Source: Bremerella alba
GTDB taxonomy: Bacteria > Planctomycetota > Planctomycetia > Pirellulales > Pirellulaceae
Reading direction: 5' to 3'
Length of the DNA stretch: 64,000 nt
Assembly: GCF_013618625.1 (NCBI RefSeq)
Contig: NZ_JABRWO010000009.1
Coordinates: 1-64,000, forward strand
This document shows positions 43,963 to 53,195 of this stretch, piece by piece. The translations under genes and the position numbers were made by a program. A model generated the notes under the pieces. The model saw only the letters and a list, made by a program, of their open reading frames with translations, did not search any database and was not told the DNA's origin. Position 1 is the first letter of the stretch; each line of letters starts with the position of its first letter.

Positions 43963-46488
43963 CTAAGTCTCGGCACTTGCCTGGGAATCTGGTTGTGGCT
44001 CTGCCTTGCCAAGTTTTGCTGCATTCTGTTTTGAATTCTTTAGTACAGCTGATTTGGCATCAATATTGGCGGCATGTAGGGGATTCTTTTGAATCGACTC
44101 GATCTTTGTTTCCCATTCTGCCCACTCGTTGTCCACCAGGCGCACTTGCCCTGCGATTCGAAGTTCCTCGAGCTTTGATACGTAGGCTCTCATTAAAGCG
44201 GCTAATTCATCGCCATCAGCACCAATTGGTTCAATCTCGCGTTCAAGGCGTTTAATCAGCTTCTGAACATTCGTGATCGGAACTCGTGCCTTGTTGAGTC
44301 GGCAGAAATCCTTGATAAGCCTCTTAATCGAACGAGTTGCCGAATACCGAGCATTCGTTTCGCGTGCAATTGTTAAAGCGTCAGTCAGCGAACGACAGAT
44401 GCTACGGACGTTTGTACGAAGGCTACTAATCTCCTCACTCGGAGCCCCTCGCGTCATATGCTCATAGACATCAGTTACTACTTCCTGGAAAATGCCCATC
44501 TTGTCGAAGTCGCCAGCAAGCTCAGGCTGAATCTTCTTAAAGAGGTCTTTAGTTGATTCCACGAGGCCCGTTTTGCCAAATTCCGGTGATGACAGAGTAG
44601 TATCAATGTGGTTTCCATGGTCACCGAGAATCGTTGGGTGCCATCGCTCGATGTACTTTCTAATTGCAGCCTTGTACAGCTTGATTGGAACTATGTCTTC
44701 CATTGTGACAATGCTTTGATTGTTGCCGAAGGGACTCACAGAATCACCAACTAAGCAAATCCGGTTTCTCTCAAGAAGCCTTTGCGAAGGCTTATCGGGA
44801 CGAGTTATTCGTACAATCTCTTTTTCCGCAGCTTCATCCGAGTCGAGAAGAACAGCTGTGGGCGGAATTGGCTCATCCGCCCAGCGAGATTGCTCAAGTA
44901 TGTTGGTTACATTGTTTACGCCGTCAGCTGAGACTATCACCAGAGAATTTAAGTCAAGAAACTCTCCGACATTTTCAGGTGTGGCAAAGGCACGAATGAG
45001 TTCCGTTAGTACGTATTGGTCCGTTGAGCCTTCGAGCAGGATGTTGTCGGATCCAAGAAATAGACTTGGAGCGTTATCAATCCCAAGAGCGGTACGAACG
45101 GGTTCGTATCGTCGAGCTCTCGCACGCTCGATGTACTGCGTTCCCTCCTCCGCATCCTCTTTCTTTACAACAGTAATACGACGTGGAAAATTCCGGTTGA
45201 TCAAGTAAGGTGAGTGTGTTGTATAAACCAACTGACAAGTTAGTGAGGAACTTTCAGGTCGAACAAGAGATTCAAAAACAGCGAGAAGGTTTCGTTGGGC
45301 AAGGATCGACAGTGCCGCATCAGGTTCATCCATCAAAATGATCGATTTCTTGCTCCTGCCAGACATATCCATTGCTTTTGCCTGTATGTAGTAGCTTAAG
45401 AAGTATTTGAGTCCGGAACTCCGTTCATTGAAAGTGTAGATGCACTCCGTTTTGTCGTGGATTTCAAAGTAAACCACGCCATCTTTGTAATTCACAGTAA
45501 GTTTGAATTGCTCATCCTGGTGCCAAAAATGAGAAAGATTTAGGACATCATGTAGCCCTTCGTTCCACTTTGCTATCTGCCCTTCGACGTATCCTCGGTC
45601 TGCACCGTCGAGTGAATACAAGTATTTCAGCGTCTCGCCGCTGACACCTAGGATCTGGTCGAAGAGAAGCATCTCGAGCGAATCCTTCGTTGGTGGCGGA
45701 TCCCGCAGTTCCATCATGCCGCTCTGGGCTTTAGACAATTCCGTTGTGAAGGCAGGCAATGTCTGTGCCGTCGGTGCGGTCAGCCCCGAGATTAGTGCAG
45801 CTGTGGTTTCTACGCTTTTTCTTTGTTTGAGGCCGTAGGAATTAAAGTTGCTATCGTACCCTTGAATCAATGCCGCCAGTGTTACTTCACTCGGTAGAAG
45901 TGCTTTGGAGTCAATGTACTGAACCTCAGGTAGCTTTGACCGTACCGCTTCGAGTTTATCTTTGTCTAAGAGAACTGGCGTAGTGCTGGGGGCGACGTAC
46001 AAAACAGCTTCGTGCTGTTCGTCTGGGGCAAGAATGAGCGCGAAACACTTGCTGCTGCCTGCCGTCGCAAGCCCTTCATTGGCTGCAGCCTTACAGACAT
46101 CCAGCAACTCCATCGGATCATCAACCGAAAATAGCAGACCAATATTCGGCCATGCCTCGACATTTATTCTTCGGATACCTGCATAGTGACAAAGGTCGGT
46201 CTTGCTGAATGGACTGATCCCATCTACACCGCTCCCTTTTATCACCTTATTAATCGCATTTAGTAGGTGCGACTTGCCACTTTCATTGGCACCCACAACC
46301 GTTGTCACATCTGGTTCGATAGGAATCTCAATGAATGGAAATTTTGAATCGCCTGCGTAACTGGGCGTGAGTTCATTCCAAGGGCGAAAGCTTTCATTCT
46401 CGCCGCGATCAAACTGCTCACGGTAATTGAGGTGAAAGGACTTGTACCAACGCAATAACACCTTCTTGAGTTTCATCACTTGCCCCAT
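43963..46488 (-). CDS. OLD-like ATPase with TOPRIM nuclease domain
   Basis: An 841-residue protein. The ABC/SMC-type ATPase has Walker A GANESGKS near residue 65 and Walker B IILMDEPDAAL near 385, with the CQLVYTTHSPYLI D-loop/H-loop after it. The C-terminal TOPRIM domain shows LLEGSTDQYVL (Glu) and VLLDSDEAAEKE (Asp-x-Asp). This is the overcoming-lysogenization-defect (OLD) layout, a metal-dependent nuclease family used in phage defence. No UvrD-like GajB follows, so it is a stand-alone (class 1-like) member rather than Gabija. ATG 46488 or 46476. The C-terminal 200 residues are helical and unusually long. Confidence 0.85.
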   Translation of the reverse strand: MGQVMKLKKVLLRWYKSFHLNYREQFDRGENESFRPWNELTPSYAGDSKFPFIEIPIEPDVTTVVGANESGKSHLLNAINKVIKGSGVDGISPFSKTDLCHYAGIRRINVEAWPNIGLLFSVDDPMELLDVCKAAANEGLATAGSSKCFALILAPDEQHEAVLYVAPSTTPVLLDKDKLEAVRSKLPEVQYIDSKALLPSEVTLAALIQGYDSNFNSYGLKQRKSVETTAALISGLTAPTAQTLPAFTTELSKAQSGMMELRDPPPTKDSLEMLLFDQILGVSGETLKYLYSLDGADRGYVEGQIAKWNEGLHDVLNLSHFWHQDEQFKLTVNYKDGVVYFEIHDKTECIYTFNERSSGLKYFLSYYIQAKAMDMSGRSKKSIILMDEPDAALSILAQRNLLAVFESLVRPESSSLTCQLVYTTHSPYLINRNFPRRITVVKKEDAEEGTQYIERARARRYEPVRTALGIDNAPSLFLGSDNILLEGSTDQYVLTELIRAFATPENVGEFLDLNSLVIVSADGVNNVTNILEQSRWADEPIPPTAVLLDSDEAAEKEIVRITRPDKPSQRLLERNRICLVGDSVSPFGNNQSIVTMEDIVPIKLYKAAIRKYIERWHPTILGDHGNHIDTTLSSPEFGKTGLVESTKDLFKKIQPELAGDFDKMGIFQEVVTDVYEHMTRGAPSEEISSLRTNVRSICRSLTDALTIARETNARYSATRSIKRLIKDFCRLNKARVPITNVQKLIKRLEREIEPIGADGDELAALMRAYVSKLEELRIAGQVRLVDNEWAEWETKIESIQKNPLHAANIDAKSAVLKNSKQNAAKLGKAEPQPDSQASAET

Positions 46489-46844
46489 AATTTTGGCTGT
46501 GGTTGACTTGGCATGAAGGGCAGTCTAGGCAATTTAAGGCCGGGTGTCACCTGTTCTAGACGCGGTTTTGCCTTCTCGTTCCTAATTAAGGAATTTGCTG
46601 TTTGGCTGCCCAATTCTGATCACCCGTTAACTTCGCGATGCAAACAGGCTGATCCCCGTAGGGAAGCAAATTTTGAATGCGAGTTTCGACAAACGTTCTG
46701 CAGTAAACCCGACTGAGATTTGACCACTTTCGACTCCTCCTGAGTTACCGAGGCGAATCGCTCTAATGCCCCAAGTAGGCGTGTCACTATGCAGTACGCT
46801 TCCTAACAATTGCGGGTACTGTTAGGCAGTCAGTCATTTTGGCG

Positions 46845-46867
46845 ATGCTTGCCAATCGCAGATGGCC
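46845..46867. repeat. Direct repeat copy B flanking the OLD nuclease
   Basis: Identical over 23 bases to 43791-43813, in the same orientation, about 3.05 kb away. A short inverted repeat lies just before it. Confidence 0.7.
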
Positions 46868-46962
46868 AGCGGAACGTGGAAGAGTGTCATCTAGCGATGC
46901 TCCTATAGGTGACTTCCTAGGGAATACGTCGTCGCGAAAATCAGACGTCGTAAAAATAGGAG

Positions 46963-46996
46963 CCGCCTTTGCCGGCGGCAAGCTGGGCTTTTTTTT
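46963..46996 (+). terminator. Terminator-like hairpin in the non-coding stretch
   Basis: A six-pair GC stem (GCCGCC with GGCGGC) around a six-base loop is followed within ten bases by a run of eight T. It may end transcription entering from either a lost gene or flanking sequence. Confidence 0.5.
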
Positions 46997-47790
46997 ATCT
47001 ATCAGGTGTAGTCACAAGTTCGCAAGACGGGGACGCGATCCTGAATCCTCCTGCGATATCGGCGGATGATAGCCATTCTTATGCAGCAATTGAAAGCCGT
47101 GTAGGCTTGCTTATGCATGTGTAGTGGCGGCCTTGTTGGCAATTCATAAAGCCCCTTCTTGATTCATCATGCGGGACATTTGGAAAATCGTCCATCAGTC
47201 GAAGATTTCAGCAGGCGTTCGAGAGAAGTGAACAAAAGGCGTCATTTAGTCATTCGACAATAGCCAGATACCAAAGTTGAACCGAACACAGAGGAAATAA
47301 TTGTCGTTGCGTTAGATTCACCAAAGCGCAAAGAATCGTAACTGCCGAGCGAGAGAGTATTTACGCTATGTCGCGATCTCGATTGAATTGGGAATGGTCG
47401 AGTCGACCAGCAAAAGCAATTCAATCGAAGATGCGACATTGTGAAAGAATTGGCCAAGTCGAGCTAGGCGCTAAAAAAACGGTCATTTTGTGTCATAAGA
47501 AGTAGTGAGCATTTAGGTATTTGTAGCCCTAGGATCAGGCCTCGTATCCAGCATTCGTTCCTTACTCAGAAAGAACTTCGATACCTATTGGCTAGGCTCA
47601 TTCGCCAGATGGCAATTTCCGTCTTTTGCAACCATTCTATCGCATAATCCGACGGACTGGGGACGAATGCGTTCTACTTCTGACAAATGCTGTAAGGCAT
47701 GCCGCAGAGGTGACGAATTGAAAGTACGTTCTTCGGTGGTACCGCAAGGACAAAGCTTTTCCGAAACGATCTTGGGTAGTAAACTTGGGG

Positions 47791-47822
47791 GATGATGAGA
47801 TAAGTCCTCGTCATCTGTTTTT
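47791..47822 (+). terminator. Intrinsic terminator upstream of the structured RNA
   Basis: An eight-pair stem with one G-T pair (47791-47798 with 47808-47815) precedes TGTTTTT at 47816-47822. It insulates the following RNA and operon from upstream transcription. Confidence 0.6.
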
Positions 47823-47912
47823 CACTTTAACTACGGACTTTGACTTTATGTACGGCTGACCCAACGTCGGCCAGACATCTCGATATGGCGCGTGAGCGTC
47901 AGGAAACTGCTT

Positions 47913-48068
47913 CGTCCCGAAACCGCCAACTTGAGCCCTCGGGCTCTCGAACGACAGAAAGCAGCAACCTGTACCGCGTCCCCGCAAGGGGACGTCGGCC
48001 GGGTGCTGTTCTGTCGTGCCTCTTGGCGGAGGTCGGGACGAGCGGACTTGGTTCGGCGTCCCTTTTTT
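47913..48068 (+). ncRNA. Structured RNA with three-way junction and switching terminator
   Basis: A long fold is evident. The closing helix P1 pairs 47913-47920 with 48033-48040 (eight perfect pairs) and 47923-47929 with 48023-48029 (seven perfect pairs) across a small internal loop. Inside it is hairpin P2 (47933-47937 with 47942-47946, CTCG loop) and a long arm P3: 47951-47959 with 48009-48017, nine pairs; 47962-47966 with 48004-48008; capped by CGTCCCC/GGGGACG at 47977-47983 and 47988-47994 with a GCAA tetraloop. The 3' strand of P1 (GGGACG, 48035-48040) can instead pair with CGTCCC at 48057-48062, which is followed by TTTTTT (48063-48068). That gives a terminator which excludes the outer part of P1. 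It precedes the 48132 gene by 64 bases, so it could be a cis-acting riboswitch/attenuator or an independent small RNA. Confidence 0.7.
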
Positions 48069-48131
48069 ATGCGCCGAGCCATCTTCCTCCGCTCGCGTGA
48101 TCTCTAACTTTTTTACCTTTGAGGAGCGATC

Positions 48132-49376
48132 ATGCGAAACAATTGTGTACCTATTGGCTTGGAGTCTTGCCTGTCCCAGCCGATGGCTTTCTTGTGCCTA
48201 ACCCTTGGCATGCTTTCTAGCCTGCTGGTTTCCAAGCCCATCCTGGCTGCTCCACCGGCACTTCCCCAGGAGTACCGAACGCTGGCGGGCCACCTCGCCA
48301 TGCCGTTGAAGACATCTCCCGACGAGTTTGAGGGAACCGGCAATTTGGCGGGGACCTTAGCTTCCGGCCATACCACGCTTCTGTCCTTGAAGGACATCAA
48401 GTCTTCCGATCGACAAATCGAGTACATCACGCGGCAGACGGAAGCGTCCCTGACGGGAGTCCTTCAACGGGCAGAGCGTCTCAATGCTCTCCCAAAGCCA
48501 CCAGAAACTGGGGAACTCCTAGCTAACTCATTTATCGATGGGTTCATGGGGAATCCTGGTGGAGGATACGCTCGCGGGTTGGAAGCAGAGCAAATGCAGA
48601 CGGCTATCAAGAATGAGCTCTACCCACTATTTGCGGCCATGGAGAAGCTCGATGCCACTCACCAGATGTTGGCACCGGTTGCCAAAAAGTATGCCGCGAA
48701 TCTAACCTATCCCGCCAATCGAATCACGGTTGACCTGGATGAGTCCTGGGGATCGGTGGGGCCTTTCGACTGGCTTTACGTCCACAACCAGGGCCCGGTA
48801 ATTCGCGATGCAACGGTTGTCGTGAAACTGACCGGCGCCGATGGAGCGACACGCACGAACGTCCATTTCATCCGGAACTGGGACGCCAATACCTGGCTCT
48901 ATGGCCGTTATGAGGTGGGGCTCCAAGCCCTGGGGAAGTCCGTTGGGAACACGACAGTCCCCGGGGTGAAGAAGGTCGAGGTGACCGTTTACTCCCCCAG
49001 CTTTTCGACGGCGGTCAGCCACACGTATGAAGGGAACGCCAGAGATCGTGATATCGCCAAGTACTGTAAGTCGTTGACGTTTACCGGACGGTATCAGCCC
49101 TACGTCACCAAGCGTTATTGGCCGGATACGAAGCGGGGCGTGGAGTTCACTCTGGACGGCTTAGAAGGCATCCCGCGTTGCCAAGTCAAAGTGACCTTCT
49201 GGAAGGGCCTGCTCCAAAAAACCGAAACGTGGGAATTCGACTATTGGAAACGAGGCGACAAGAAGATGTTTCGCCCGAAACAGCCGCTGGAATCTGATCC
49301 TACCATGGCGACGATGGAAATTTCTTTTCCTGGGACGTCTTACCAGCATCACTACTCCTACTACGTGACTCCCTAA
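48132..49376 (+). CDS. Exported protein of unknown function
   Basis: A 414-residue protein with an N-terminal signal peptide (hydrophobic LCLTLGMLSSLLV ending near AAPPA, residues about 18-41), so it is secreted or periplasmic. After a helical region (about 60-190) the rest is beta-rich (NRITVDLDESWGSVGPFDWLYVHNQGPVIRDA onward resembles an extracellular beta-sandwich). I recognise no family. A strong GAGGAG ribosome site supports the start. It is the first gene after the structured RNA and is followed by a GYF-trypsin protease gene after 97 bases. Confidence 0.7.
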   Translation: MRNNCVPIGLESCLSQPMAFLCLTLGMLSSLLVSKPILAAPPALPQEYRTLAGHLAMPLKTSPDEFEGTGNLAGTLASGHTTLLSLKDIKSSDRQIEYITRQTEASLTGVLQRAERLNALPKPPETGELLANSFIDGFMGNPGGGYARGLEAEQMQTAIKNELYPLFAAMEKLDATHQMLAPVAKKYAANLTYPANRITVDLDESWGSVGPFDWLYVHNQGPVIRDATVVVKLTGADGATRTNVHFIRNWDANTWLYGRYEVGLQALGKSVGNTTVPGVKKVEVTVYSPSFSTAVSHTYEGNARDRDIAKYCKSLTFTGRYQPYVTKRYWPDTKRGVEFTLDGLEGIPRCQVKVTFWKGLLQKTETWEFDYWKRGDKKMFRPKQPLESDPTMATMEISFPGTSYQHHYSYYVTP

Positions 49377-49473
49377 CGGGGACATGGAAGGCTTGGCATT
49401 CTGCGTTGGGGCCAACAGATAGGTGAACGCTTTGTCTTCCAATTTCTTTCAGAGCACTCGATAGGAGCGAGAA

Positions 49474-50913
49474 ATGGAAATTGATCCGAAGAGACAATGG
49501 TACGTGAAAACCCCGCAGGGGATTTACGGGCCATACACTTCCCAGCAGCTTAGGCAATTCGGTGAAGAGGGCAATGTGCATGCTGGTTACCGGGTGCGCA
49601 AAGGCCCGGATGGCGAATGGGTTGCCGCCGATAAGATTCGGGGCTTGAAAACGCGAGTCCCAGTCGCTGAGCCAGTGAAAACTCCAGTACCGCCGGCAAC
49701 TCATCGATCGAGTGTGGCAAACCGTGCCCGCGCGTCGCGTACTTCTCCGTTTGCCTGGCTGGCCATTGTGGGCGTTCCGGTAGGTGCCGCTCTGCTTGTT
49801 GGGACGATCATCACCGTCTCTAGCCAGTCGGCGTCCAGCACGTCGACACCAGAATCTAGCCGAAATTCAGGGCAGCCTGTTGCGACCAATCAGCGTTCCT
49901 GGACTCGTGATCGACAGGGGGCTTCGTCACCAGCAACGGTTGGAGGAAACAACTTTCCGATGTCGGTCCGCGAAATCGTTCAGGCGAATGAGAAGTCGGT
50001 CCTACTTTTGCGTGGCGCTGTGGGAAGTGGAACCGGCTTCATTGTCGGGGATCAATTGCTGGTGACCAATAGCCATGTGGTCGCTGTCGCGGCACTCAAT
50101 CCCGCCAGCGGCGAGTTTAAGGATTTGCGGGCTTATAGCCCAGCGGCAAGTGCAGACCGTCGCGGTCCTTATCGCGTATCGCTTCTATACGAGGATCCCG
50201 ACTGGGACCTTGCCGTTCTCCGGATCTTGGATCGAGTCGATTTTCGCCCAGTAGCGATGGCCAAGAACTATCAGTTTCAGCGAGGGGAAGCGGTCACCAT
50301 TATCGGAAACCCGGGTTTGTTCAATGGAGTCGAAACACTGGAGACGGCGGTAAGCACAGGCATTCTCAGTACAACGCATCCGCTCCAGGGGCGTGAGCAC
50401 TATCAACTGGGAGCGTCCGTGAATGGAGGCAACTCGGGCGGTCCTGTTTTCGGCGAGGCGGGACAGGTGATTGGTGTGGTGAATGCCAAGTCCGTGTCCG
50501 AAGACGAGATCTCCTTTTGCATTCCCGTGCGTGAGGCGATCAGGGCGATCACGGAAGCTCGCAGTATATCAGCAAGATCGCAGCAGCTTTTGTGGAAGGA
50601 GCATGAGAGCCGTGTCCCGAAGGCCATCGCCAATCTAGCCGTCCCTTCGGGATCCGTTGTGACGATCGCCAACCCTCCTTGGTCCTTTGTGTTTATTGCC
50701 AGTACGCCCGACGATCTCATCGCGGCTTCAGAATACGCTTACGCTGGCAATACGATCGGCATGCAGCAGATGATCGCTTCAGGACGGGTGATGATGGTCG
50801 ATTCGGGGACGAAAGTGCAGGTAATCGACTCGAATATGTTCTGTGCCGTCAAGATTTTGAATGGCGTGTATGCCGGACGAACCGGACTGGTTTCCATTAG
50901 ATGTTTGAAATAA
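49474..50913 (+). CDS. GYF-domain membrane-anchored trypsin-like protease
   Basis: A 479-residue fusion. An N-terminal GYF_2 domain (about 7-55: QWYVKTPQGIYGPYTSQQL) faces the cytoplasm, a TM helix (about 88-112) follows, and an exported chymotrypsin/HtrA-like protease domain (about 165-360) is next. The catalytic triad is visible: His in TNSHVV, Asp in DPDWDLAVL and Ser in NGGNSGGPV. A C-terminal SH3-like or PEGA-like strand region (about 390-475) may bind partners. The GYF-protease combination is typical of planctomycetes. It probably processes or checks an envelope protein, perhaps the neighbouring exported one. A GGAG ribosome site supports the start. Confidence 0.85.
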   Translation: MEIDPKRQWYVKTPQGIYGPYTSQQLRQFGEEGNVHAGYRVRKGPDGEWVAADKIRGLKTRVPVAEPVKTPVPPATHRSSVANRARASRTSPFAWLAIVGVPVGAALLVGTIITVSSQSASSTSTPESSRNSGQPVATNQRSWTRDRQGASSPATVGGNNFPMSVREIVQANEKSVLLLRGAVGSGTGFIVGDQLLVTNSHVVAVAALNPASGEFKDLRAYSPAASADRRGPYRVSLLYEDPDWDLAVLRILDRVDFRPVAMAKNYQFQRGEAVTIIGNPGLFNGVETLETAVSTGILSTTHPLQGREHYQLGASVNGGNSGGPVFGEAGQVIGVVNAKSVSEDEISFCIPVREAIRAITEARSISARSQQLLWKEHESRVPKAIANLAVPSGSVVTIANPPWSFVFIASTPDDLIAASEYAYAGNTIGMQQMIASGRVMMVDSGTKVQVIDSNMFCAVKILNGVYAGRTGLVSIRCLK

Positions 50914-50976
50914 GGGGAACACGGATGATGGATTTATGGCAGGGATGTCTTCACTTTATTTTGAGAAGGGGGATGT

Positions 50977-52047
50977 ATGAAATCTATGCAATCAGGGAGA
51001 CGGACACTGCAAATTGCCGGAGTCCTTAGCTTGGCTTGTGTATTCGGGGCGATCAGCTATCTCACGCTCAAGTCGGGACCAAGTCCTCCTGAACTGTCGA
51101 CGCGTTCGACCGCGCAGGAGGTGTCTCAGCGGTCAGAAGCGGATATGCGGCAAGAGTTGTTCGACGACCAAGTTGTCCCAGCTATTCGAGAGGCAGATTT
51201 GGCGAATCGTGCTGCCGCGGAGCGTTGCCTCACTCGGATCCAGGAGTCATTTCAACGTTATCAACAAGGGGTAAAACCTTTTGCGGAAGATGTGACTGGG
51301 CTGGGAAGCAAGTGGGGTGTTCTGCGACGGATGCCAGGAGATTGGGCATTCGGATCTAATTCGGTCGAGGTATTCATCTCGGGCAAGTTGGAAAAACATG
51401 TATTCTCGGCGCAGGAGATCCAACAGGACATCGCTGCTTCGCTGAGCCTGTTCCGCAAAGACATCGATGTCAATCGGCATGTCATGTTAAGACAAGTCAA
51501 GGCAGCAACGATGGGGCTGCCTTTTCCGGAGCTTCAAAACGTGGACATCGATACCTTTTCCCGGCAGGTCATTAGGAAAGTCCGTGAATTCTCTACGGAA
51601 ACGGCGACGAATGGGGTTGCCAATCTAGTGATAGTCGAAATGGCGTCAAGTGTGGGAGGCTATGCAGCGGAGCGAATCTTTATGGCAATTTTGGTACGGA
51701 TCAGCGCGACCGCGGGAGGAGCAACAGTCGGAAGTACCGTCGTAGGTGGCGGGACAGGAACAGTAGTCGGTCCGTTAGGAACCGGTATTGGAGTCATCGC
51801 TGGTTTGGTGGCAGGGCTGATAATTGACCACGTGTTGGGAGAATATGCCAGGTCCAATGTCAGCGAGCAATTGTTGAAACTGATCGATCAAATCGAAGAC
51901 GCAGCGATTAATGGTGTCCCGGAGCGTACAGATCCCACAATGGACGCCTACCCCGGCCTGAAACGGGTTCTTCAAAGGACATGTGACGAACTCAACCGTG
52001 CCAACCTCGAAATCTTAAAGCTATCGATTCTGGAGGTGAAAACTTGA
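50977..52047 (+). CDS. Membrane protein with glycine-rich segment
   Basis: A 356-residue protein with an N-terminal membrane anchor (LQIAGVLSLACVFGAISYL, about 11-29), a helical soluble region (about 50-215), and a glycine-rich hydrophobic segment (about 230-285: SATAGGATVGSTVVGGG then GTGIGVIAGLVAGLIIDHV). That segment resembles glycine-zipper or channel-like membrane regions. The C-terminal helix pair is soluble. No family is recognised. It overlaps the next gene by four bases, so the two products probably act together. Confidence 0.7.
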   Translation: MKSMQSGRRTLQIAGVLSLACVFGAISYLTLKSGPSPPELSTRSTAQEVSQRSEADMRQELFDDQVVPAIREADLANRAAAERCLTRIQESFQRYQQGVKPFAEDVTGLGSKWGVLRRMPGDWAFGSNSVEVFISGKLEKHVFSAQEIQQDIAASLSLFRKDIDVNRHVMLRQVKAATMGLPFPELQNVDIDTFSRQVIRKVREFSTETATNGVANLVIVEMASSVGGYAAERIFMAILVRISATAGGATVGSTVVGGGTGTVVGPLGTGIGVIAGLVAGLIIDHVLGEYARSNVSEQLLKLIDQIEDAAINGVPERTDPTMDAYPGLKRVLQRTCDELNRANLEILKLSILEVKT

Positions 52048-52967
52048 GGACCCGCCCCTTCTTGATTATGGGCGTGGTACTTCTCGTTCTGCTTCTCGCA
52101 TCTCCATGGCTTTTGGCCTCGCCCGCATCTTCACTCTCGAAAGCGGTCATGCGGTTCTTCTCGAAAGAAGCGGCCGAAGAAGGATCGGAGAAACTCGTCA
52201 AAGAGGTTGGCCCGGAATTACTGCAGAGAGTTTCTGCCAAGTTGGTTCGTGACGGGGGCGAATCCGTCGTCACTGAAGCGTCGGAACTAGCGGCCAAACA
52301 TGGCCCCGACGTAATTCGTGCGCTCGACAACGCTCCGGCCCCCACTAAGATCGTACAGGCACTCGGGGAATTACCTGCCGAGGAGGTTTCGGCAGCGGCT
52401 GCCCGACTAGCGAGTGGTCGTCGCGGTCGACAATTGGCCAAGACGACCGAAGAATTTGGCGCCCAGGTGCTTCAGGCTGAAATCAAACATCCTGGCGTTG
52501 GGATGGAACTAGTCCGAGTTTGGCCAGACAGTGGAGCAGCGCTGGGACGCCAGCTGAGTCGGGAAGAAACGCTCACACTGGGTAAATACCTAGAGGATTT
52601 GCAGAGCGTACCGCAAGAGCAGCGAGCTGGCCTCTTCCAAGTCATTCAGAGCGATAAAGAACGTTTCTTTGCCTGGCTCGGAAGATTTCTTGAGGAGCAT
52701 CCTGGCAAGACGATTGGATCGGCGACTTTCCTGGCGGCATTCTTGCCGAATTCGGAGCGAATTCTCGGTGGGGCTCAAATCAACTTCGAGGACAGCGGCA
52801 GACCCATCGTGGTTCGGAAGCCCGGGCTTATAGAAGCACCACTCAATAAGCTCACCGATTCTTTGGCGGTCGGCGTTCTATGGCTCGTCGGCGGGATTGC
52901 TGCCATCGTAACCCTTGGGATTGCCTTGAAGCTCATTCTTCCTACTTGGCGAAGCATCCGTCGATAG
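52044..52967 (+). CDS. Two-helix membrane-anchored helical protein
   Basis: A 307-residue protein starting at a TTG that overlaps the preceding stop (TTGA). It has an N-terminal TM (about 5-25), a long alanine/glutamate-rich helical region (about 30-250; SKEAAEEGSEKLVKEVGPELL), and a C-terminal TM (about 274-298: VGVLWLVGGIAAIVTLGIALK). Both ends are therefore anchored while the helical body faces one side. No family is recognised. With its overlapping partner it may form an envelope complex; that is inferred only. Confidence 0.65.
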   Translation: MRTRPFLIMGVVLLVLLLASPWLLASPASSLSKAVMRFFSKEAAEEGSEKLVKEVGPELLQRVSAKLVRDGGESVVTEASELAAKHGPDVIRALDNAPAPTKIVQALGELPAEEVSAAAARLASGRRGRQLAKTTEEFGAQVLQAEIKHPGVGMELVRVWPDSGAALGRQLSREETLTLGKYLEDLQSVPQEQRAGLFQVIQSDKERFFAWLGRFLEEHPGKTIGSATFLAAFLPNSERILGGAQINFEDSGRPIVVRKPGLIEAPLNKLTDSLAVGVLWLVGGIAAIVTLGIALKLILPTWRSIRR

Positions 52968-53058
52968 GCAATCTTTCGCACATCGAATTCGGGATCGAAT
53001 TTGATCACCCTGCTAAGTGTTCTTGCTAAATTTTCGGCCCAAACGTGGCATAAAAAAG

Positions 53059-53087
53059 TGAGGGGTAATTATCTCTCAACTTTCTTT
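53059..53087 (+). terminator. Weak terminator between sub-operons
   Basis: An eight-pair stem including G-T pairs (53059-53066 with 53071-53078), AATT loop, is followed by ACTTTCTTT. It separates the envelope block (48-53 kb) from the DUF1257 block. Confidence 0.4.
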
Positions 53088-53195
53088 AGCCGCCCGTCTT
53101 GGGGCTGATTTCCGGGGCGGGATTTAACTGCCTCAAGTCTTTCGTTTCAGAACACCACTGTGTTCATTGGTTCACAAGTATCAAAAGGAGGTTCT

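Larger units (their letters stand above)
46489..47790. other. Long stretch without a recognisable gene
   Basis: About 1.3 kb lies between the OLD gene and the plus-strand cluster. Short open frames on both strands have no protein-like features. It holds an inverted repeat (CCTAACA/TGTTAGG at about 46802-46822), the second direct repeat at 46845-46867, and a terminator-like hairpin at 46963-46991. It looks like decayed island edge sequence. Confidence 0.5.

Noticed and set aside
43963-46488. Gabija GajA identity for the OLD-like protein
   Set aside because: No UvrD-like GajB gene is adjacent; a stand-alone OLD nuclease fits better.
46802-46827. Integron attC-like inverted repeat (CCTAAC...GTTAGGC)
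   Set aside because: The spacing is about 13 bases, far below the minimum for attC, and no integrase is nearby.
47913-48068. Retron ncRNA
   Set aside because: No reverse transcriptase gene is near the structured RNA.
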